Source: DASWIV01 sp036397475 (GTDB lineage: Bacteria > JAJVIF01 > JAPKYR01). From it: a DNA stretch of 15,847 bases. Location: positions 1-15,847 of the forward strand of contig DASWIV010000228.1 of NCBI GenBank assembly GCA_036397475.1. Direction: 5' to 3'. Below are positions 1-7,068 of the stretch, one piece after another. Numbering within the stretch: the first letter of the stretch is position 1; each line of letters begins with the position of its first letter. Under the pieces are notes generated by a model. The model was not told where the DNA came from, made no database searches, and saw nothing but the letters and a program-made list of their open reading frames with translations. The position numbers and the translations under genes were made by a program.

Positions 1-129
1 GTACGTCTGGTCACTGATCCCGTGCTCCCGGCACACTTCCGTGATCGACATGCCCTTCTCGACCTCCTGAAGAACCCTTACGATCTGTTCTTCGCTGTAA
101 CGTTTTCCATGCTTTTTCTTGTCTGCCAT
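1..129 (-). CDS. IS3-family transposase OrfA, N-terminal part (partial)
   Basis: Forty-three codons are visible before the window ends, starting MADKKKHGKRYSEEQIV and continuing to a segment that includes CREHGISDQTY. The KRYSEEQI opening followed by a CREHGIS helix-turn-helix is characteristic of the OrfA component (HTH_Tnp_1) of IS3-family transposases, which binds the terminal repeats. In this family OrfA is normally followed by OrfB, which carries the DDE catalytic core and is made as an OrfAB fusion by -1 frameshifting. Those parts lie outside the window, so it cannot be said whether the element is intact. The reading frame is undamaged as far as it can be seen. Confidence 0.85.
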   Translation of the reverse strand, partial: MADKKKHGKRYSEEQIVRVLQEVEKGMSITEVCREHGISDQTY

Positions 130-203
130 GTTCTGGCCTCCATTTGGTATATTGTAGCGGAAAACCAAAACTCAGACTGGTCCTGTTTTCGGGGAGCAGG
201 TCA
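1..203 (-). mobile_element. IS3-family insertion sequence, left-end fragment
   Basis: This is the 5' end of an insertion sequence that continues past the left edge of the window. It contains the start of an orfA-type transposase gene (start codon at 129-127) and about 74 bp of leader. Read on the minus strand from 203, the sequence begins TGACCTGCTCCCCG, which fits the TG start and C-rich terminal repeat typical of IS3-family ends. The distance from tip to orfA is also usual for that family. The exact terminus is inferred. The palindrome at 204-239 could instead belong to the element, because no right end or target duplication is visible here. Confidence 0.7.
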
Positions 204-239
204 ACTGCTGTCCAAAATAAAATGATTTTGGACAGCAGT
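204..239. repeat. Perfect 15-bp palindrome next to the IS end
   Basis: ACTGCTGTCCAAAAT (204-218) and ATTTTGGACAGCAGT (225-239) are perfect inverted copies separated by six bases. The repeat abuts the presumed IS tip at 203. It could be a hairpin terminator for the leftward gene at 404-1522, although it has no T-run on either strand. It could also be an IS-associated terminal structure, or the insertion target itself. Confidence 0.75.
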
Positions 240-282
240 GAAATCCATTATTGAAAATAGCGAATATATTAGAAGAGTTCAT

Positions 283-390
283 TGAGCATGGGTACCCGCG
301 CGTGCAGTGTTCCTACCCAGATGCAGCCATGTACACCTGGCGGCGGACTGCTCGGTCCCGACTTGGAGATCCCGTGGGGAGACATGCTCA
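283..390. other. GC-rich non-coding stretch bounded by an 8-bp inverted repeat
   Basis: Between the palindrome and the dehydrogenase gene lies a block that is clearly richer in G and C than the AT-rich bases at 241-280. Its edges are TGAGCATG (283-290) and CATGCTCA (383-390), a perfect inverted repeat. GCAGT (304-308) and ACTGC (347-351) could pair inside it. Short open frames cross it, but none has a ribosome binding site or a recognisable product. It may be a structured RNA, a long 3' hairpin of the leftward dehydrogenase transcript, or a remnant of a mobile element. No family was recognised. Confidence 0.3.
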
Positions 391-403
391 GTAGCGCTAG
401 GAT

Positions 404-1522
404 TTATAAATTCTTCGCGACTTCGTCCGCTACATCCATCGTTCCATCAGACCCGCCCATGTCGTAAGTGCGGACTTTGCCGTCCTTTATAACGGTTGCG
501 ATTGCGGATTCCAGTTTTGCCGCCAGAGCAGATTCACCGAGCCAGTCGAGCATCATTTTTGTGGTCAGCAGCATCGCCATCGGATTTACCTTGTGCTGAC
601 CAGCGTATTTTGGCGCGGATCCGTGGGTTGGTTCGAAAACAGCGTAGTTATCACCTATATTCGCGCTTGACGCGAACCCCAATCCCCCAACAAGCTGCGC
701 GCAAAGATCTGAAATGATGTCACCGAACATGTTTGTCGATACAAGGACGTCGTAATCAAATGGATTCTTCAGAAGCCACATGCACATCGCGTCGATATTC
801 GCTTCCCATAGATCAATTCCGGAGTATTCCTTCGCGATCTTCCGCGCTTCCCTGACCATCAATCCGCTTGTCTCCCTGATTAAATTGGGTTTTTCTACAA
901 CCGTGACTGACTTAAGCTCGTACTTTTTAGCGAATTCAAACGCTGATCTCGCGATCGTCTGGCAGCCTTTACGTGTGAAAATCCTGCATGAAATGGCTAT
1001 ATCATCTCCATCGGTCGAATCGAATTTTCCCATGTTCTTATTGTGCTTCTTTAACGAGTCTCTCAACTCATCGGGAAGAGGATGAAATTCGACGCCAGAA
1101 TAAAGTCCTTCTGTATTTTCCCTGAACACTACAAGATCAATGCCTTCTTTATAATTCAGCGGATTCCCTTCATACGCCTTACAGGGGCGCATATTGGTGT
1201 GCAGGTTGAACATCTGGCGAAGGCGTACGATCGGCGAGCGATAAACATAGCCTTTACCTTTTAATTCGTCGGCGAGCTCGTTGTCGGCTTCTTCCTTAGG
1301 CTTCGACGTTATCGCGCCGAACAGGCAGCAATCTGTGGACTTTAGAAGCTCAACCGTTCTTTCGGGCAGCGGGTCTCCCTCTGATTTCCAGAATTCCCAA
1401 CCGATATCTCCGTGAATATATTCCGCATCCAGCGTTAATGCATCGAGTACAACTCCCGCGGCTTCCATAACATCGTTCCCGACACCGTCCCCCGGCAGCC
1501 AGGCGATTCTGTATTTCGGCAT
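404..1522 (-). CDS. Isocitrate/isopropylmalate dehydrogenase family; probable NADP-type isocitrate dehydrogenase
   Basis: The 372-aa product belongs to the decarboxylating beta-hydroxyacid dehydrogenases. If it acts on isocitrate, it makes 2-oxoglutarate and CO2 in the cytoplasm. By alignment from memory with E. coli Icd, S96, R102, R112, R134 and Y141 match the substrate-binding and catalytic set. K211 (VEKPN), D244, D268 and D272 match the catalytic lysine and metal-binding aspartates. Around 300-314, HGSAPKYAGQ then KVNP carries the Lys-Tyr pair (K305, Y306) that reads the NADP phosphate in Icd; NAD enzymes and isopropylmalate dehydrogenases usually have Asp-Ile there. The protein is shorter than Icd (416 aa), and I98 replaces Icd N115. 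ATG 1522 is chosen over an upstream TTG because AAGGAG sits at 1535-1530. It is transcribed away from the kinase genes. A homoisocitrate or other 3-hydroxyacid substrate remains possible. Confidence 0.85.
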   Translation of the reverse strand: MPKYRIAWLPGDGVGNDVMEAAGVVLDALTLDAEYIHGDIGWEFWKSEGDPLPERTVELLKSTDCCLFGAITSKPKEEADNELADELKGKGYVYRSPIVRLRQMFNLHTNMRPCKAYEGNPLNYKEGIDLVVFRENTEGLYSGVEFHPLPDELRDSLKKHNKNMGKFDSTDGDDIAISCRIFTRKGCQTIARSAFEFAKKYELKSVTVVEKPNLIRETSGLMVREARKIAKEYSGIDLWEANIDAMCMWLLKNPFDYDVLVSTNMFGDIISDLCAQLVGGLGFASSANIGDNYAVFEPTHGSAPKYAGQHKVNPMAMLLTTKMMLDWLGESALAAKLESAIATVIKDGKVRTYDMGGSDGTMDVADEVAKNL

Positions 1523-1544
1523 AGTCAAGCTCCTTAATTCGATA

Positions 1545-1573
1545 AATGTATACAAGCCGATGATTGTTATCAA
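1545..1573 (-). promoter_or_regulatory. Candidate sigma-70-type promoter for the dehydrogenase gene
   Basis: On the minus strand, TTGATA (1573-1568) and TACATT (1550-1545) are separated by 17 bases, matching 5/6 and 4/6 of the -35 and -10 consensus. The predicted start, near 1538, lies just upstream of the AAGGAG ribosome binding site. The leader would therefore be very short, which keeps confidence low. Confidence 0.35.
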
Positions 1574-1604
1574 GGGGAAGTAGGCAAAATAAACATCAAT
1601 AGAT

Positions 1605-1617
1605 TTGTCTCAGACAA
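1605..1617. promoter_or_regulatory. Palindrome in the divergent intergenic region, possible operator
   Basis: TTGTCT-C-AGACAA is a perfect 6-1-6 palindrome. It lies between the leftward dehydrogenase and the rightward histidine kinase, upstream of both. Its position fits a regulator site acting on one or both genes, but no regulator can be assigned. Confidence 0.3.
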
Positions 1618-1688
1618 GCTTGGTCGGCAAGCGTATTTGAAGAACCTGATTTAAACTAATGCTGCTACCTGTGCTCGCCTGATTACAT

Positions 1689-3521
1689 TTGAACATCCCT
1701 TCTTCCATACCTTTACATCCGGACAATGACGAATTAATATCATCAGGCGGAATGCTTCAAAACTGGTCCGAAAGCTATGGTGATTCCACTGGTATAAAAT
1801 CCACGACCGGGTTCAGGCAGGTATCTATCCGGATCCTGCACCATGCTAATCTGGGAACTTCCAAATACGGGTTCCTTCGCCAGGTTTCAAAGATTCTACT
1901 CGACTTTTCCGGCTGCGATTCACTCAGCATCCTTACGCAGGACGCCGAGTTATGTAATTATTCCTATGCGACACAGCGCCCATTGCGGGAATTCATGTTT
2001 GAAGTTATCGACACCAGGAAGGGCGATACTGCGTTCGATACATTCCGCAGCCATGAAACTGCTCCACTGGCGCAGGAAATATTGAATCTGCTCTCAGGAG
2101 CGTCTGTTCCAAAGATCCCGATAATCACCAACAACAGCAGTATCTGGATAGAGGATGTCGTTTCACTCGACGAGATGTCCCGGGAATACCCGCAACTCAG
2201 GCATTTGTATGGCAGTTTGAATTCCGCCATTTACAAGTCGATTCTGGCGATTCCGTTCGTGATCGACGACAAATCCCATGGCATATTATTGTTGAAAAGT
2301 ATAGATCCGGATTTTTTTACTTACAGCCAGGTAGAATTATACGAAAGTCATATTCAGAATCTCGGTAACGCCATCGCCGCGAGACGGGCAAAATACCTGA
2401 TGATGGAACGTGTAAAGGAGCTTACGTGCCTTTATGGAATCGCTCAACTGGCACGCGATCCGGAACTTTCAACGGCTAGTCTTCTCGCAGGTGCGGTAGA
2501 GTTGCTTCGTCCCGCATGGCAGTATCCTGAATGTACATCTGGCCGGATATTTTTCGACGGGCAGGAATATGTGTCAAGCAACTTCAACGGATCGGGTGAA
2601 TCACAGCGATCGGAGCTGTCGATCGATGAGAAGGTTCGTGGATATGTACAGGTAATTTATAATGAAGAAAAGCCTATGCTTTATGAAGGCCCATTCCTAA
2701 GGGAAGAACGCCATTTAATCGATACGATCGGCGCGGAAATTTCATCTCTGCTTGAAATGCTCGAAATCCAGCATCAGCAGGAAAGGCTGAAAGGCCAGTT
2801 GCGCCACGCGGACCGTCTCGCAACAATCGGACAACTTGCTGCCGGGGTGGCGCATGAATTGAACGAGCCACTTGGGTCAATACTGGGCTACGCACAATTA
2901 TCGTTGAAAACCCAGGAACTTCCTTTACAGGTCGAGCAAGACCTGAATAAAATTGTTGAGTCGTCCCTGCATGCCAGGGAAGTAGTGAAGAAGCTTCTGA
3001 CTTTCGCCAGGCAGGTGCCGACAACGTCAGATGCCGTCAACCTGAACGAATTAATAAAGACAAGCCTGTATTTCCTTTCATCACGAATGAAAAAGGAACA
3101 GATCGAGCTGGTGCATGACCTGGATGATGGCCTTCCCGAAATCCAGGCGGACAGGTCGCAATTGCACCAGGTACTTGTCAACCTTGCCGTTAACGCGATG
3201 CAGGCTATGGAAGGTGGAGGGACACTCACTCTCAAGACCGGTTATGACCAGAATCACGTCTTCATGTACATCACAGATAATGGATGCGGGATGGACGACG
3301 AATTACTGCATCAGATTTTCATCCCATTTTTCACAACCAAGGAAATCGGTAAGGGGACGGGGCTCGGGCTATCGGTGGTACATGGTATTGTCACATCGCA
3401 TGGCGGAGAGATCGAGGTGCACAGCGTTCCCGGTGAAGGCAGCACGTTCAAGGTAATTCTGCCGATATACCACAGTTCAGGCGATTCAGCGAGCCCAGAC
3501 CATGACACGGAAGAAAAGTAA
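1689..3521 (+). CDS. Soluble GAF-GAF sensor histidine kinase, partner of the sigma-54 activator
   Basis: The 610-aa product has no convincing membrane segment and is probably cytoplasmic. A GAF-like sensory region spans about 45-235. A second GAF-like region (about 243-365) starts with LTCLYGIAQLA and contains the AWQYPE motif common in such kinases. A short coiled linker follows, then a HisKA domain with phospho-acceptor H389 in VAHELNEPLG, then an HATPase domain. That domain has an N box (NLAVNAMQAM, from 498), a G1 box (DNGCG, from 530) and a GKGTGLGLS G2 box. The stop overlaps the next gene, the sigma-54 activator, by 20 nt, so the two are surely a cognate pair. The start is uncertain: TTG 1689 lies just after an in-frame stop and lacks a clear ribosome binding site, and ATG 1752 is the alternative. 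The signal sensed is unknown. Confidence 0.92.
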   Translation: MNIPSSIPLHPDNDELISSGGMLQNWSESYGDSTGIKSTTGFRQVSIRILHHANLGTSKYGFLRQVSKILLDFSGCDSLSILTQDAELCNYSYATQRPLREFMFEVIDTRKGDTAFDTFRSHETAPLAQEILNLLSGASVPKIPIITNNSSIWIEDVVSLDEMSREYPQLRHLYGSLNSAIYKSILAIPFVIDDKSHGILLLKSIDPDFFTYSQVELYESHIQNLGNAIAARRAKYLMMERVKELTCLYGIAQLARDPELSTASLLAGAVELLRPAWQYPECTSGRIFFDGQEYVSSNFNGSGESQRSELSIDEKVRGYVQVIYNEEKPMLYEGPFLREERHLIDTIGAEISSLLEMLEIQHQQERLKGQLRHADRLATIGQLAAGVAHELNEPLGSILGYAQLSLKTQELPLQVEQDLNKIVESSLHAREVVKKLLTFARQVPTTSDAVNLNELIKTSLYFLSSRMKKEQIELVHDLDDGLPEIQADRSQLHQVLVNLAVNAMQAMEGGGTLTLKTGYDQNHVFMYITDNGCGMDDELLHQIFIPFFTTKEIGKGTGLGLSVVHGIVTSHGGEIEVHSVPGEGSTFKVILPIYHSSGDSASPDHDTEEK

Positions 3522-4851
3522 ATACACAATTCTTGTAGTTGACGATTCCCCGAATACAAGGGAAGTTCTTCGGCGCAACCTTGAATCCACAGGATTTATT
3601 GTATTAACGGCGGAGGACGTTAATGAAGCGGTTCCATTGCTGAACGATAATCCTGTCGATCTGGTAATTACGGACCTGAAAATGCCTGGTCCAAGCGGAA
3701 TCGACCTGATTCGGTATGTCCATGAGAATTTCAGGCGGACCGAGATAATAATGATAACCGGATACCCTACTGTCCAGACCGCTGTCGACGCGGTCAAGTC
3801 CGGTGCCGAGGCGTACCTGAGCAAACCGTTTACTGATGAAGAGCTCATGGACGCAGTGAATCAATCGCTTGAAAAACTCAGCAGAAAAAAAACGGAAGAA
3901 GTTGCATCGCCAGCGACGTCCTCGAGGGAATTCGGAATGATCGGTGAATCAGTTCCAATGAAGCGGATTTTCGAGGAAATTTCAATGGCATCGGGGACCT
4001 ACGCAACGGTATTAATAACCGGAGAAAGCGGAACGGGAAAGGAACTGGTCGCGAGGGCGATTCACTATGAGGGAAAGCGGGCGTCTTCCCCATTCATACC
4101 GGTCAACTGCGGCGGAATTCCTGAATCCCTGCTTGAAAGCGAATTGTTTGGACATGTAAAGGGAGCTTTTACCGGGGCGACAGAATCGAGGGCCGGTTTT
4201 TTTCAGGCGGCGGATGGCGGCACGATTTTTCTCGATGAAATTTCGGAGACCAGCCTTGGCATGCAGGTCAAATTATTAAGGGTGCTTCAGGATAAGGAAG
4301 TGCTTATGGTAGGCGCAAATAATCCGAGGACTGTAGATGTCAGGGTGGTCGCCGCTACGAACAAGAACCTGGAAGAACTGGTCAAGAAAGGCATATTCAG
4401 GGAAGATCTTTATTACCGGTTAAATGTTATTAAAATCATTCTTCCGCCCCTGAGGGAGAGGACCGGTGATATACCGCTTCTGGCGAGGCATTTCGCGAAA
4501 AAATACGCTGGTGCGTACGATAAAGCCGAGCTGAAATTCACCGATGAGGTCCTGGCCACCATGGAGGGATATTCCTGGCCTGGCAATGTCAGGGAGCTTG
4601 AGAATATTGTTCAGAGGATAGTGGTTATGTCGCGGAACGAAGATGTGAAAATTGCCGATCTTCCGGAAATGATGAGGTTTTCCATTCCTAACCACTTCCG
4701 CTGTGACAGAACTCTTGAAGAGGTAGAGCGGGAGCATATCGCGAAAGTGCTACAGTTGGTCAATGGCAACAAATCCAAAGCCGCGCGGATTCTGAATATT
4801 GACAGAAAGACCCTCCGCGACAGGATTGCAAAATATCAATTGCCGGACTGA
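3502..4851 (+). CDS. NtrC-class sigma-54 response regulator (REC-AAA+-Fis)
   Basis: This 449-aa protein is an enhancer-binding activator that remodels sigma-54 RNA polymerase by ATP hydrolysis after phosphorylation. The receiver domain (about 8-122) has acidic VVDDS near its start, phospho-acceptor D58 in VITDLKMPG and a conserved lysine in LSKPF. The AAA+ domain (about 147-380) has Walker A GESGTGKE from 174 and the sigma-54-contacting GAFTGA loop at 221-226. It also has Walker B GGTIFLDE and the usual EDLYYRLNV region. A Fis-type helix-turn-helix ends the protein (about 413-447, GNKSKAARILNIDRKTLRDR). No strong ribosome binding site precedes ATG 3502, which lies inside the kinase gene, so translational coupling is likely. 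The next gene downstream has a sigma-54-like promoter and is the best candidate target. Confidence 0.95.
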   Translation: MTRKKSKYTILVVDDSPNTREVLRRNLESTGFIVLTAEDVNEAVPLLNDNPVDLVITDLKMPGPSGIDLIRYVHENFRRTEIIMITGYPTVQTAVDAVKSGAEAYLSKPFTDEELMDAVNQSLEKLSRKKTEEVASPATSSREFGMIGESVPMKRIFEEISMASGTYATVLITGESGTGKELVARAIHYEGKRASSPFIPVNCGGIPESLLESELFGHVKGAFTGATESRAGFFQAADGGTIFLDEISETSLGMQVKLLRVLQDKEVLMVGANNPRTVDVRVVAATNKNLEELVKKGIFREDLYYRLNVIKIILPPLRERTGDIPLLARHFAKKYAGAYDKAELKFTDEVLATMEGYSWPGNVRELENIVQRIVVMSRNEDVKIADLPEMMRFSIPNHFRCDRTLEEVEREHIAKVLQLVNGNKSKAARILNIDRKTLRDRIAKYQLPD

Positions 4852-5018
4852 CAGGGTGGGGAATTTCTCACCACTGATGAATAACTCCCCAGATTTAAGC
4901 ATAAATTTTTTCGCCGTGAAATTTATTTACTCATTGTTTCGGCTCGAATTGCCTGCAATGTCCCGTGATTAAAAGATATTTCAGATTCACCCGGAATTTA
5001 ACCTCAAGATTTAATATT
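4852..5018. other. Regulatory intergenic region with a possible activator site
   Basis: No gene is seen here. A perfect ATTGC-CT-GCAAT dyad at 4948-4959 lies about 60 bases upstream of the -24 element at 5019, a sensible place for an enhancer-binding protein site. TGGGGA (4857-4862) and TCCCCA (4886-4891) could form a weak long-loop hairpin after the regulator gene, with a T-run near 4905. This is too weak to call a terminator. Confidence 0.3.
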
Positions 5019-5034
5019 TGGCACAGCCTTTGAT
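5019..5034 (+). promoter_or_regulatory. Sigma-54-like -24/-12 promoter for the Cys-repeat protein and glutamate dehydrogenase
   Basis: The sequence TGGCAC-AGCCT-TTGAT matches the TGGCAC-N5-TTGCW consensus at every fixed position except the C of the -12 GC, which is A at 5033. The GG at 5020-5021 and the G at 5032 have the required 10-base gap. The predicted start, near 5045, leaves a leader of about 55 nt that contains the AAAGGAG ribosome binding site. It lies 167 bp after the sigma-54 activator gene, which strongly supports the call. The -12 mismatch is the main doubt. Confidence 0.55.
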
Positions 5035-5098
5035 ACATACCGTATGCAAGCGGTCGCAACAAACGGCAATCGCTGCAATACTGAAAGGAGCAAGAAAA

Positions 5099-5446
5099 AT
5101 GACACTGTCAGAAACAAAGGCTAAAACATTCAAACCGTCGGTAAAGACCCGTATCGAAAAGCCTGAGATAAAGCCCGAAAAACCAAAAGCCGAATCTCTT
5201 AACGATCTGTGTTCAACATGTTCAGCGTCACAGGGATGCATCTATCACACAAGGGGTAAAGCGGTCCATTACTGTGAGGAATATGATCTGCACGAACCGT
5301 TGTCCGAGCCTGTAACTTTCATTCAACCTGAAATTCAAATTTCAAGGAAAGGGCTGACCGGCTTGTGCGTCACCTGCGTACATCGCGACTCTTGCATAAA
5401 CGCCAGGACTATTGGAGGGATCTGGCACTGCGAGGAATTCGAATGA
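5099..5446 (+). CDS. Small protein with two identical-spacing four-cysteine repeats, function unknown
   Basis: The 115-aa product begins with a Lys/Pro-rich, probably disordered segment (about 1-32). Two repeats follow. Both have the pattern C-x2-C-x5-C-x11-C (C38, C41, C47, C59 and C90, C93, C99, C111), both open with LC, and both end in CEE plus an aromatic residue. Four cysteines per repeat suggest zinc or another metal, although iron-sulfur binding is not excluded. Similar small proteins ending in HCEEY are familiar to me from Desulfobacterota-type genomes, without a known role. ATG 5099 is chosen because AAAGGAG precedes it at good spacing; a TTG at 5018 would begin inside the promoter. 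Glutamate dehydrogenase follows after 81 bp with no terminator between, so the two are probably co-transcribed. Confidence 0.85.
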   Translation: MTLSETKAKTFKPSVKTRIEKPEIKPEKPKAESLNDLCSTCSASQGCIYHTRGKAVHYCEEYDLHEPLSEPVTFIQPEIQISRKGLTGLCVTCVHRDSCINARTIGGIWHCEEFE

Positions 5447-5527
5447 CCGGCTATCTGTATGTAGTCATGGGGGACGTCATATGTTCACGAAACTCTCATT
5501 AATATCTTCTCCACAAGGAGGAAAATC

Positions 5528-6853
5528 ATGACAACATTAGACACTCGGCTGCAACCGGAAATATTCCTCAAAACAGGCGTCAAGTCTTCACCAGTTCGAA
5601 GGGCAACGCTTTATGATAACGTTAAAAAGCAGTTCAACAAGGCTGCCAACATCATTGATCTCGATCCATCGGTGCGCAACATTCTCTCGATGACACAGAA
5701 TGAGATCCTGGTCAATTTCCCGGTCAGGATGGATAATGGGACAGTCCAGATGTTCACAGGATACAGGATCCAGCATAACAACATGCTTGGACCTTACAAG
5801 GGTGGACTGCGATTCCATCCATTAGTCGATATTGACGAGGTCAGGGCACTGGCTTCTTGGATGACATGGAAATCCGCCATTACTGGAATCCCGTTTGGCG
5901 GGGCCAAAGGCGGGATTCAGATCGATCCTGCCAGGTATTCACAGCGTGAACTTGAAAATATAACGCGAAGATTCACGTATGCTCTTGGTCAAAATATAGG
6001 CCCCGAGTACGATATCCCGGCGCCGGATGTTAACACCAATGCCCGGATCATGGCGTGGATTCTCGATACATATTTATCTACACAATCACCACATGAACGA
6101 GCGAGATGTTCACATGTAGTCACCGGTAAACCGGTTGAATCAGGCGGGTCTCTCGGACGCGCTAAAGCAACCGGCCAGGGAGTTGTGTTCACGATCGAGC
6201 AATGGGCAAATGACAACAATTTTGATCTGAGCAAAAGCACGTTTATTGTCCAGGGATTTGGAAATGTGGGTTCATGGGCATCGAGGCTCTTAGCCCTGCA
6301 TGGAGCCAGGTTGCTGGCGGTCGAGGATGTGTCCGGCGCGATGCGAAATCCCGGTGGAATTGATGTCGAGGAATTGAACAAGCACGTCTTAAGGAATGGC
6401 GTGATAAAGGGCTTTGGTGGAGCGGAAACGATCGATCATGAAACTTTCCTGTCTACATCCTGCGATATTTTCATCCCGGCGGCCATGGAGTCTCAAATTA
6501 ACGAGTTTACAGCTCCAAAGATCGATTGCAGACTGGTCGCGGAAGGAGCGAACGGCCCTACAGACCCTGACGGAGACGCAATCCTTAGCGACCGCGGCAT
6601 CGACATCCTGCCGGATATACTTTGTAATTCCGGTGGCGTGATCGTCAGCTACTTCGAATGGCTCCAGAACAAGAATAGCGAGTTCTGGGAACTGGAAGAG
6701 GTTGACAGTAAGCTGCACACGAAGATCATAGGCGCATACCTTAAAGTCAGGGATGCTGCAATCAGATACGCCACCGACTGGAGAACGGCAGCCTATATAG
6801 TGGCACTCGACCATCTCGACGCCGTTTACAGGGAACGTGGGATTTTCCCATAA
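5528..6853 (+). CDS. gdhA: Glutamate dehydrogenase (Glu/Leu/Phe/Val dehydrogenase family)
   Basis: The 441-aa length is usual for the hexameric enzymes that interconvert glutamate with 2-oxoglutarate and ammonia in the cytoplasm. The N-terminal domain has GPYKGGLRFHP (K91), TWKSA (K115), the catalytic lysine in PFGGAKGG (K127) and PAPDVNT (D167). These correspond to the substrate and catalytic residues of the Clostridium symbiosum enzyme. The nucleotide-binding domain has QGFGNVGSW (from 242). SGGVIVSYFEW near 368-378 supplies the conserved serine of the glutamate pocket, S374, supporting glutamate over branched-chain or aromatic amino acids. Coenzyme preference is not clear; acidic residues (ED) after the second strand lean weakly to NAD. 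AAGGAGG precedes ATG 5528. It lies downstream of the Cys-repeat gene and probably under the same sigma-54-like promoter, and ends at a strong terminator. Confidence 0.93.
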   Translation: MTTLDTRLQPEIFLKTGVKSSPVRRATLYDNVKKQFNKAANIIDLDPSVRNILSMTQNEILVNFPVRMDNGTVQMFTGYRIQHNNMLGPYKGGLRFHPLVDIDEVRALASWMTWKSAITGIPFGGAKGGIQIDPARYSQRELENITRRFTYALGQNIGPEYDIPAPDVNTNARIMAWILDTYLSTQSPHERARCSHVVTGKPVESGGSLGRAKATGQGVVFTIEQWANDNNFDLSKSTFIVQGFGNVGSWASRLLALHGARLLAVEDVSGAMRNPGGIDVEELNKHVLRNGVIKGFGGAETIDHETFLSTSCDIFIPAAMESQINEFTAPKIDCRLVAEGANGPTDPDGDAILSDRGIDILPDILCNSGGVIVSYFEWLQNKNSEFWELEEVDSKLHTKIIGAYLKVRDAAIRYATDWRTAAYIVALDHLDAVYRERGIFP

Positions 6854-6899
6854 TATTGCAGCGAACGAAATTTAACAGCACATTTCTTTCCCAGTTATA

Positions 6900-6928
6900 C
6901 CCGGCATCACGATGCCGGGATTTTTTTT
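6900..6928 (+). terminator. Intrinsic terminator after glutamate dehydrogenase
   Basis: CCCGGCAT (6900-6907) and ATGCCGGG (6912-6919) form a perfect 8-bp GC-rich stem with a 4-base loop, followed by A and eight T residues (6921-6928). It closes the operon that ends at 6853 and separates it from the transporter gene. Confidence 0.93.
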
Positions 6929-7068
6929 CCGCAGATTCTTTTGTATGGACCGCGAAATTTTAACCGCAATTTTTCCGATAGGTAAGGACACTTGCTTCGA
7001 TTCGAGTTGGAAACTCACGTTCCATACTTTTGCTATGTACCGCTTTTTCCCGTACGATAACGCACTTA

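Noticed and set aside
282..492. Two short plus-strand frames over 282-492
   Set aside because: They have no ribosome binding site or known motif, and both run into the 3' end of the dehydrogenase gene on the other strand.
2451..2466. TGGCAC inside the histidine kinase gene as another sigma-54 promoter
   Set aside because: The -12 region (CCGGA) does not match and the site is deep within coding sequence.
4857..4891. Hairpin TGGGGA/TCCCCA as terminator of the response regulator gene
   Set aside because: It has only a 6-bp stem and a 23-base loop, and the T-run is more than ten bases away.
5018..5098. TTG start at 5018 extending the Cys-repeat protein by 27 residues
   Set aside because: It overlaps the -24/-12 element, has no ribosome binding site, and ATG 5099 has a good AAAGGAG.
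6389..6814. 141-codon open frame on the minus strand inside glutamate dehydrogenase
   Set aside because: It lies wholly antisense to a well-supported gene, with no recognisable motif or ribosome binding site. Other long antisense frames in the kinase genes were dropped for the same reason.
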